From Bacteroidales bacterium UBA5197 (lineage in GTDB: Bacteria; Bacteroidota; Bacteroidia; Bacteroidales; Lentimicrobiaceae): 11,470 bases of DNA. Numbering within the stretch: the first letter of the stretch is position 1; each line of letters opens with the position of its first letter. The translations under genes and the position numbers were made by a program. The DNA is taken from assembly GCA_002412885.1 (NCBI GenBank), contig DHVX01000089.1:1-11470 (forward strand), written 5' to 3'. Below the pieces are notes generated by a model. The model saw only the letters and a list, made by a program, of their open reading frames with translations. It did no database searches and was not told where the DNA came from. Positions 7,116 to 11,470 of this stretch are shown here, piece after piece.

Positions 7116-7432
7116 AAAAGTATTCCTTCCCTCATTACATTCTGAAAAAAAAGTGTAACCTTATATTTTGAATTCCATTCTTTCTCTGCATAAATCATTG
7201 GGCTTATTATCTCTCCGGTATCAAATTCAAGGTCGTAAAGCGGATAAGTAATTTCTCTTTCAACTTCAGACGAAATATTATCTCTGTTGAGCAATATCAA
7301 TAAATCCCAATCAGAATCATCGGTTGCATTGCCTCGTGAACGTGAGCCATAAAGATAAATCTTTGCTGATGGCTCTTTGTCCTTGACAATCCTTTTAATC
7401 TTTCTTAATATTTCTGACTCAGAAATTTTCAT
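7112..7432 (-). CDS. MNT-type minimal nucleotidyltransferase, putative antitoxin
   Basis: 106 residues, a typical minimal nucleotidyltransferase. The Pol-beta-like core motif is clear: YGSRSRG (G29, S30), then DSDWDLL with metal-binding D41 and D43. The third acidic ligand is not certain; E74 in the GEIISP strand or a residue around D67-D71 is the candidate. It is the first gene of a two-gene operon and shares a 4-bp ATGA-type overlap with the HEPN gene. The likely reaction is transfer of a nucleotide, probably AMP, to the partner protein, as in MntA/HepT systems; this is inferred from family and neighbourhood. ATG 7432 is preceded by a good promoter -7 box with almost no leader. Confidence 0.88.
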   Translation of the reverse strand: MKISESEILRKIKRIVKDKEPSAKIYLYGSRSRGNATDDSDWDLLILLNRDNISSEVEREITYPLYDLEFDTGEIISPMIYAEKEWNSKYKVTLFFQNVMREGILL

Positions 7433-7436
7433 ACTC

Positions 7437-7444
7437 CAAAAATA
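7437..7444 (-). promoter_or_regulatory. Exact -7 box (TATTTTTG) four bases before the MNT start
   Basis: On the minus strand TATTTTTG matches TAnnTTTG and ends four bases before the ATG at 7432. Transcription would start within or at the coding sequence, so the MNT/HEPN mRNA is probably leaderless or nearly so. No TTTG element is found at the usual -33 spacing. The position parallels the box at 3419-3426. Confidence 0.45.
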
Positions 7445-7590
7445 AGCAAAAAGCTTACTTAATTAGTTAATCTCACCAAATTATTTATAAGTCAGTTGCG
7501 GGTAATGTTACAATTCCTCATCTGGACAAGACAGAGTTCGTAACCCTGTCAGGAATCACCCAGCACAAATAATCTAATCCGTAAAAAATT

Positions 7591-7625
7591 CCCCTTGTCT
7601 CCCCTTCTCCTTGTCACCTTGTCCT
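7591..7625. repeat. Imperfect pyrimidine-rich repeat (CCTTGTC/CCCCTT units)
   Basis: The stretch is almost pure C/T on the plus strand and consists of about four degenerate copies of an 8-9 base unit related to CCTTGTC. The purine strand carries GACAAGG words. Strand asymmetry like this marks slippage-prone sequence. Its role is unknown. Confidence 0.5.
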
Positions 7626-7863
7626 CTAATACTCCATATTCAAATACAGTGACATTTTCATCCCCTCTGCCACTTCCAAAAAGCGCTTTTCAATCACTTC
7701 TGCATTTCTGCGAAAATCACTTACCATCTTTGCGTAAAATACTGAATTTAGCCTAAAAGCCTGATAAAACAGCATTAACATGATATAGGATTGGTTTTGT
7801 TTTTCTAATATTGACCCATCAAACAACCCTATTAACTTCTAATTTTTCTTAATCTCTAATTCT

Positions 7864-9216
7864 ATGGCAAACGTATTTGATCAGATGGTGAATGATTTTA
7901 TGGCTAAAATCATTGCCAAGAACCCGGGCGAAGTTGAATTCCACCAGGCAGTACACGAAGTTGTTGAATCGCTGATTCCTTTTATTGAGGAACATCCAAA
8001 GTATAAGGATGCCAAAGTGCTTGAGCGCATTGCTGAACCTGAAAGGGTAATCATCTTCAGGGTTCCATGGCTCGACGACAAAGGCGAAGTGCAGGTCAAC
8101 CGTGGATTCAGAATCGAGATGAACAGTGCCATCGGACCTTACAAAGGTGGTTTGAGATTCCACCCGACCGTTAACCTTGGCATTCTGAAATTTCTTGCTT
8201 TTGAACAGGTTTTCAAAAACAGCCTCACCACATTGCCTATGGGCGGTGGTAAAGGCGGAAGCGATTTCGATCCCAAAGGAAAATCGGACAATGAAGTAAT
8301 GAAGTTCACCCAGAGTTTTATGTCGGAACTTTTCCGCCATATCGGTCCTAACACCGATGTACCTGCCGGAGATATCGGCGTAGGAGGTCGCGAAATCGGA
8401 TTTATGTTCGGACAATACAAACGCCTGCGCAACGAATTTACAGGCGTACTCACCGGAAAAGGTCGCGAATGGGGCGGAAGTCTTATCAGACCAGAAGCAA
8501 CAGGATACGGCTGCACCTACTTTGCTGAAGAAATGCTCAAAACCCGCAACGATAGCTTAAAAGGAAAAATTGTTACGATCTCCGGATCAGGTAATGTTGC
8601 ACAGTTTGCAGTTGAAAAAGTTACACAGCTTGGCGGAAAGGCAGTTACCCTGTCAGATTCAACCGGCTTTATTCATGACCCCAAAGGCATTGATGCTGAA
8701 AAACTGGCATGGGTGATGAATCTTAAAAATGTAAAACGCGGCAGGATTAAAGAATATGCCGATAAATTCGGATGCGAATATTACGAAAATCAAAGGCCAT
8801 GGAGCATCAAGTGCGATGTTGCTTTGCCATGCGCAACCCAGAATGAAGTCAACGAAGAAGATGCAAAAATGCTGATCGCCAATGGTTGCTTCGTGGTTTC
8901 GGAAGGTGCCAATATGCCTTCAACACCCGACGCAGTTGAGGTTTATCTGAAAAGTAAAATCCTTTACGGACCGGGTAAAGCTGCCAATGCCGGTGGAGTT
9001 GCAGTATCAGGACTTGAAATGACACAGAATTCGATGCGCTTATCATGGTCGAGAGAAGAAGTGGATGCCAAACTGCACCAGATTATGTGCGACATTCATG
9101 AAACCTGCGCCAAATACGGCAAAGATGCTGATGGATTTATCAATTATGTGAATGGTGCCAATATTGGTGGATTTGTAAAAGTTGCCGATGCCATGCTTGC
9201 CCAGGGCCTCGTATAA
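7864..9216 (+). CDS. gdhA: NADP-type glutamate dehydrogenase (hexameric)
   Basis: 450 residues, the full length for the hexameric bacterial enzyme. It catalyses reductive amination of 2-oxoglutarate with ammonia to glutamate in the cytoplasm. The N-terminal domain holds GPYKGGLRFHP, then MGGGKGGSDFDPKG with catalytic Lys130, and PAGDIGVGGREIG with catalytic Asp170. The Rossmann domain has the dinucleotide fingerprint GSGNVA (residues 241-246), and LSDSTG after the second strand fits an NADP(H) preference. The C-terminus has ANAGGVAVSGLEMTQNS. ATG 7864 gives the family's usual N-terminus, with no Shine-Dalgarno sequence. It is a single-gene transcription unit closed by a strong intrinsic terminator at 9249-9275. 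The coenzyme call rests on motif similarity only. Confidence 0.97.
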   Translation: MANVFDQMVNDFMAKIIAKNPGEVEFHQAVHEVVESLIPFIEEHPKYKDAKVLERIAEPERVIIFRVPWLDDKGEVQVNRGFRIEMNSAIGPYKGGLRFHPTVNLGILKFLAFEQVFKNSLTTLPMGGGKGGSDFDPKGKSDNEVMKFTQSFMSELFRHIGPNTDVPAGDIGVGGREIGFMFGQYKRLRNEFTGVLTGKGREWGGSLIRPEATGYGCTYFAEEMLKTRNDSLKGKIVTISGSGNVAQFAVEKVTQLGGKAVTLSDSTGFIHDPKGIDAEKLAWVMNLKNVKRGRIKEYADKFGCEYYENQRPWSIKCDVALPCATQNEVNEEDAKMLIANGCFVVSEGANMPSTPDAVEVYLKSKILYGPGKAANAGGVAVSGLEMTQNSMRLSWSREEVDAKLHQIMCDIHETCAKYGKDADGFINYVNGANIGGFVKVADAMLAQGLV

Positions 9217-9248
9217 ACAACAATATCCATTATTTTTGTAACAATGGG

Positions 9249-9275
9249 AAAAGCTCTGGAAACGGAGCTTTTTTT
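9249..9275 (+). terminator. Intrinsic terminator of gdhA
   Basis: Located 33 bp after the gdhA stop. The stem AAAGCTC (9250-9256) pairs with GAGCTTT (9265-9271), with a U.G closing pair and a GGAAAC loop, followed by a run of T to 9275. The A residues preceding the stem would also make it work weakly in the other direction, for acpH transcripts. Confidence 0.9.
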
Positions 9276-9276
9276 A

Positions 9277-9295
9277 TGCAAGTCAGGGCTTGACT
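9277..9295. repeat. Left arm of a 19-bp inverted repeat flanking the 491-bp element
   Basis: TGCAAGTCAGGGCTTGACT is the inverse of 9836-9854 with one mismatch. Without the 491-bp insertion and its duplicated target, the arms would lie only about 50 bases apart, so they formed a hairpin between convergent genes before the insertion. Confidence 0.8.
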
Positions 9296-9353
9296 TGATT
9301 TTACCTTGTTTTTGCAATATACTTATCAATGTCGTTTAGTTAAGAAAAATTGT

Positions 9354-9374
9354 CTTTCCCGCACGTGCGGGACT
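9354..9374. repeat. Inner inverted repeat, left copy, itself a palindrome (CCCGCACGTGCGGG)
   Basis: The 21 bases at 9354-9374 are the exact inverse of 9747-9767. The 14-base core CCCGCACGTGCGGG is a perfect palindrome, so each copy can fold alone or pair with the other. It is strikingly GC-rich in an AT-rich element and could be a protein-binding site or cruciform. Confidence 0.85.
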
Positions 9375-9507
9375 CAGACTGACAGTCATCCTGAGTTGTA
9401 ACTCAAAAAAAAATTGAGCATAATGCGGAGATGACAGGAGGAAACAGCATCCTTAATCATCTTCAGAAAGTTTGAAAGCACTTTTCCACTTTTTAGTGAG
9501 CAGGATC

Positions 9508-9698
9508 AACCTTAATTTATCTTCCAAACCTTAGTAACAGGCGACCCACCAAACACCTTCAACCTTATTTTTTCTTCCTAACCTTATTATTGTTCAATTT
9601 GAAAAAGTTGCCAGCCCATTGAGGTTTTTAAGAATGAATAAGGTTCAAAAATCGTGGGGTCAGTTTTGTTACTAAGGTTATTAAGAGTTACTAAGGTT
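9508..9698. repeat. Opposed AACCTTA / TAAGGTT array with a 13-bp inverted repeat
   Basis: AACCTTA occurs at 9508, 9527, 9561 and 9580. The inverse TAAGGTT occurs at 9639, 9673 and 9692. The left half thus carries only one orientation and the right half only the other. Within it, AACCTTAGTAACA (9527-9539) is the perfect inverse of TGTTACTAAGGTT (9667-9679). The transcript could form a long interrupted stem centred near 9610. The organisation resembles subterminal transposase-binding sites, which is an inference. Confidence 0.7.
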
Positions 9699-9746
9699 GA
9701 TTTTTACTTTAATCAGCATTTGATTAAATTCTAAGCTGTCATTGGT

Positions 9747-9767
9747 AGTCCCGCACGTGCGGGAAAG
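9747..9767. repeat. Inner inverted repeat, right copy (CCCGCACGTGCGGG core)
   Basis: Exact inverse of 9354-9374 over 21 bases, about 50 bases inside the right end of the 491-bp element. Confidence 0.85.
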
Positions 9768-9835
9768 GATACTTTTTCATTTTATATTCCATCCGAGGTC
9801 TTAACTAAATGACATTGTTATACTTATTTTCAATT

Positions 9836-9854
9836 AGTCAAACCCTGACTTGCA
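9836..9854. repeat. Right arm of the 19-bp inverted repeat flanking the 491-bp element
   Basis: AGTCAAACCCTGACTTGCA pairs with 9277-9295 at 18 of 19 positions. It ends four bases before the acpH stop codon, so the original hairpin probably served the 3' ends of both convergent genes. Confidence 0.8.
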
Positions 9855-9858
9855 GATT

Positions 9859-10446
9859 TCAGGTATTTGTTTTCAGATAATCCGCTGCAAATAAGATCAT
9901 CTCAGGAAAAAATACATCGAACCTCTTTTTATAAAAATCATAGTCTGATTTCAGCTCATCTATAGCATTCTCAAGGTTGGAGACAAAAGTGGTTCTTCGC
10001 GACATTCCCCGCAATGCCATTCCAATGCCTTCAACCTGAGCGTAGGAACTCAGCCAGTCATCCTTTACCATGTACTGCAGCATATACTGGGTTCGGGCAG
10101 GCAAAATCTGATAATGGTTCATAAGGATTTCGTAACGCGATGCAGTATAATCATCAATCGGCACATTTGACCATTCTGACCAGGCTGAAGCCAGAAAATG
10201 ATCGGAATACATATCCATCACAACTCCGGCGTATTTTTTATAACCGGGTCTGAGTTTTTCCACAGCCTCCCGTATCTGATCATGCGAATCGGTAAACTGG
10301 TCGATGGCGCGGTGAAACCGGATACCTCTTTGAATACCGGCACTAAAACCATTAATGGCACTGCCTTTCACATGATCGGCAATAAAATTTCCGACAGTGA
10401 TTTCATGATCGTCACCTGATAAGTATAAATGAGCGAGAAAATTCAT
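9859..10446 (-). CDS. acpH: AcpH-type acyl carrier protein phosphodiesterase
   Basis: 195 residues, the usual length. The family N-terminus is clear: MNFLAHLYLSGDD, then VGNFIADHVKG (about 18-28), followed by GIRFHRAIDQFTDSH (about 41-55), whose His and Asp residues form the HD-like metal site. VMDMYSDHFLA (about 76-86) adds the second conserved Asp/His set. In E. coli AcpH removes the 4'-phosphopantetheine arm from holo-ACP in the cytoplasm. Some Bacteroidota members are only annotated as DUF479, so the substrate is inferred from the family. It is convergent with gdhA, with the mobile element between the 3' ends. The start ATG 10446 follows a terminator-like hairpin in the leader by only 12 bases. 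Confidence 0.9.
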   Translation of the reverse strand: MNFLAHLYLSGDDHEITVGNFIADHVKGSAINGFSAGIQRGIRFHRAIDQFTDSHDQIREAVEKLRPGYKKYAGVVMDMYSDHFLASAWSEWSNVPIDDYTASRYEILMNHYQILPARTQYMLQYMVKDDWLSSYAQVEGIGMALRGMSRRTTFVSNLENAIDELKSDYDFYKKRFDVFFPEMILFAADYLKTNT

Positions 10447-10458
10447 AATAAAAATGCT

Positions 10459-10479
10459 GCCCGCCGGTTATAAGCGGGC
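10459..10479 (-). terminator. Terminator-like GC-rich hairpin in the acpH leader
   Basis: GCCCGC (10459-10464) pairs with GCGGGC (10474-10479) around a nine-base loop. On the minus strand the stem is followed by AGCATTTTTATT and then directly by the acpH ATG. It may be the end of transcripts arriving from the upstream histidine kinase at 10818, about 340 bp away. Alternatively it is a regulatory hairpin that shields acpH initiation. The imperfect U-tract makes termination efficiency uncertain. Confidence 0.55.
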
Positions 10480-10620
10480 CTGATGCTTTAATTATTCTGA
10501 CAAAGATCAGAAAAACCCTGAAAACTTTACAGCGATAATAACAAACGGAAAGTGGAAAAGGTTAGTGATTTATACTTATAGTGCAAAACCTGAGAAACGA
10601 ATATGCTATAAACGTCTGGT

Positions 10621-10749
10621 CCTTCGACTCCGCTCAGGAGGACATCGTATAGTGTTGAACATGATTTTATTAAATGAAGCAATGCTGAGCAAACACGAAT
10701 GTCACACTGAGCGGAGCAAACACGAATGTCACACTGAGCGGAGTCGAAG
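10621..10749. repeat. Palindromic repeat cluster (CTTCGACTCCGCTCAG) with a 27-bp tandem duplication
   Basis: CTTCGACTCCGCTCAG at 10622-10637 is the perfect inverse of 10734-10749, and the same word forms the core of the MITE at 1492-1537. On the right side a 27-base unit is exactly duplicated (10687-10713 and 10714-10740); each copy contains AATGTCACACTGAGCG. The duplication ends precisely at the GCGGAG part of the repeat word. No CAATGTCG-type ends are seen around this copy, so it appears as a bare palindrome. Confidence 0.8.
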
Positions 10750-10817
10750 TGTCTAAACGCTTTTCACTTTTCATGCCGGAATGCACAATAAGTGCTGGAT
10801 TACAAATAATTCGCTTA

Positions 10818-11470
10818 CTAAAACTTATTTCCCCGGCTGTTCAGCGAATGAATAACAATGGTAAACACACTGCCTTCACCAACTGTACTCTGAACTTCAA
10901 TATTGCCATGGTTGAGCTCCATAAATTCTTTACAGAGCGTAAGACCAAGCCCGGTTCCCCGCTCGCCTTGTGTACCTGCCCGCTGAACCTTTGGGTCAAG
11001 AGTAAACAACCTTTCCTTGATATCATCCGGAATGCCTTCGCCTGAGTCAGCTACCGAAAGGTACACCATATTTTTATTTATTCGTGCACTGATTTTTATG
11101 CTCGCTTCCAGAGGAGAGAATTTAATGGCATTGGATACAAGATTCCTCAAAACAGCCATGATCATATCCGGATCGGCCCATGCCTGTAGCAAAGGCGGAA
11201 GTTCAAATGAAACCTTCAGCTTTTTGCGGGCAACCTGCGGCTCGAATACCGGAAGTGTTTTCAGAACCAGTTCTCTTACGTTAAACAGCTTAAATGTAGC
11301 ATGTGTTGCTCCGGTTTGTGTGCGCCCCCACTCCAGCAAATTCTCTATCAGCCTGAAAGTTTCATTCGATACTTTTAAAATATTGGCTGCTGAATCTTTG
11401 CGCTGCTCCTCGGTTAAGTGTTCATACTCCGAACTTAACAACTCTGAGAAGCCCAGAATGGTCTGAAAAG
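10818..11470 (-). CDS. Sensor histidine kinase, C-terminal part (partial at right edge)
   Basis: The frame is open from the right edge to the stop at 10818-10820. Reading inward, the first residues are FQTILGFSELL, the segment just after the H-box of a HisKA domain, so the phosphorylated His lies immediately outside the window. The rest of the dimerisation domain ends around LIENLLEWGRTQTG. The HATPase domain follows, with N-box AVLRNLVSNAIKFSP, intact G1 box VADSGEGIP, F-box-like LFTLDPKVQ and G2 box GTGLGLTLCKEF. All catalytic motifs that can be seen are normal, unlike the kinase at 3431-4972. The protein ends soon after the HATPase domain, so there is no receiver attached at the C-terminus. 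The upstream sensor part and any partner regulator are unseen. Confidence 0.93.
   Translation of the reverse strand, partial: FQTILGFSELLSSEYEHLTEEQRKDSAANILKVSNETFRLIENLLEWGRTQTGATHATFKLFNVRELVLKTLPVFEPQVARKKLKVSFELPPLLQAWADPDMIMAVLRNLVSNAIKFSPLEASIKISARINKNMVYLSVADSGEGIPDDIKERLFTLDPKVQRAGTQGERGTGLGLTLCKEFMELNHGNIEVQSTVGEGSVFTIVIHSLNSRGNKF

Larger units (their letters stand above)
7433..7863. other. 431-bp region between the MNT/HEPN operon and gdhA, no confident gene
   Basis: The two flanking transcription units diverge from this region, so it should hold promoters for both. The minus-strand -7 box is at 7437-7444 and a pyrimidine-rich repeat is at 7591-7625. A 66-codon minus-strand frame at 7626-7826 encodes a helical-looking sequence with no family I recognise. 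It may be a remnant or chance, since it lies in what should be the gdhA promoter. I see no convincing TTTG/TAnnTTTG pair for gdhA; TAATATTG at 7806-7813 is one base off the -7 consensus. Confidence 0.5.
9327..9817. mobile_element. 491-bp non-coding element with the same ends as the MITE at 1442-1564
   Basis: The left end CAATGTCGTTTAGTTAAG (9327-9344) and the inverse of the right end (9800-9817) differ at one base. It is flanked by ATATACTTAT (9317-9326) and TTATACTTAT (9818-9827), a 9-of-10 target duplication of the same length as the first element's. Just inside the left end, 9371-9395 is the inverse of a block in the first element (CTCAGGATGACTGTC), showing common descent. It has no ORF, so it is non-autonomous. 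It carries two internal inverted-repeat pairs and an array of AACCTTA words in opposing halves. Confidence 0.85.
9217..9858. other. 642-bp gene-free region between convergent gdhA and acpH, made of nested inverted repeats
   Basis: The stretch contains, from outside inward: the gdhA terminator (9249-9275), a 19-bp inverted repeat pair (9277-9295 and 9836-9854), and a 491-bp mobile element (9327-9817) that itself has two further inverted-repeat pairs. No ORF with any family resemblance is present. The last bases before the acpH stop add nothing further. Confidence 0.8.
10447..10817. other. 371-bp gene-free region between the partial histidine kinase and acpH
   Basis: It holds the hairpin at 10459-10479 and the palindromic repeat cluster at 10621-10749. 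The short plus-strand frame across the repeats (ending near 10756) encodes repeated CHTERS-type peptides, which are only the translation of the dispersed repeat. The rest shows no recognisable element. Confidence 0.6.

Noticed and set aside
7626..7826. 66-residue minus-strand frame between MNT and gdhA
   Set aside because: No recognisable family, no promoter box or ribosome site, and it overlaps the expected gdhA promoter region; kept only as a possible remnant.
7849..9329. Long minus-strand and alternative plus-strand frames across gdhA
   Set aside because: They are shadows of the unmistakable glutamate dehydrogenase frame and carry no motifs of their own.
10687..10740. Two adjacent identical 27-bp units considered as a CRISPR fragment
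   Set aside because: The units are directly adjacent with no spacers, and the sequence belongs to the dispersed palindromic repeat.
10565..10756. Plus-strand frame encoding repeated CHTERS-type peptides
   Set aside because: It is the translation of the dispersed palindromic repeat and its 27-bp duplication; similar spurious frames arise wherever this repeat occurs.

Overview
The window looks like part of a Bacteroidota chromosome, probably Bacteroidales-like and possibly from a metagenome-assembled genome. The evidence is an AT-rich base composition, start codons without Shine-Dalgarno sequences, two exact TAnnTTTG (-7 type) promoter boxes 4-5 bases ahead of start codons, and protein families typical of the phylum: DUF4118/KdpD-like kinases, the 'AWQYPGYT ... 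EVYYTKEF ... DEGPFL' sensor module, and a hexameric NADP-type glutamate dehydrogenase. Most of the content is housekeeping and signalling. The intergenic DNA is unusually rich in inverted repeats.

Layout: (1) 1-441, minus: 5' part of a sensor-kinase-type protein that changes abruptly, in frame, into a GC-rich stretch with a c-type heme motif at the left edge; this is either a true fusion or an assembly join. (2) 705-1364, plus: a NarL/LuxR-type regulator whose receiver domain has lost its phosphoacceptor Asp. (3) 1365-1954: a gene-free stretch with a 123-bp MITE-like element bounded by a perfect 10-bp target duplication, then a leader with three CTTTATA motifs. (4) 1955-5648, plus: trkH, a short KdpD-like histidine kinase and a KdpE-like response regulator, apparently one potassium-homeostasis operon. 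(5) 5702-6517, minus: an MtfA/M90-type zinc peptidase. (6) 6723-7432, minus: an overlapping nucleotidyltransferase/HEPN pair. (7) 7864-9216, plus: gdhA with a clear intrinsic terminator. (8) 9217-9858: a 491-bp element with the same ends as the first MITE, built from nested inverted repeats, inserted inside another 19-bp inverted repeat. (9) 9859-10446, minus: an AcpH-type phosphodiesterase with a terminator-like hairpin just ahead of its start. (10) 10620-10750: a third palindromic repeat with a 27-bp tandem duplication. (11) 10818-11470, minus: the C-terminal part of a histidine kinase that runs off the right edge.

How the genes work together: TrkH imports K+, and the kinase/regulator pair encoded directly downstream is the obvious candidate to control it. 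This resembles Kdp signalling, but TrkH takes the place of KdpFABC. The kinase has an altered ATP-binding G1 box, so the direction of signalling is open. The MNT/HEPN pair is a toxin-antitoxin-like module. gdhA links ammonia to glutamate. No complete defence system, prophage, CRISPR array, tRNA or rRNA was seen. The most unusual content is the family of small palindromic mobile elements with IS-like ends, the two signalling proteins with substituted key residues, and the heme-motif junction at the left edge.
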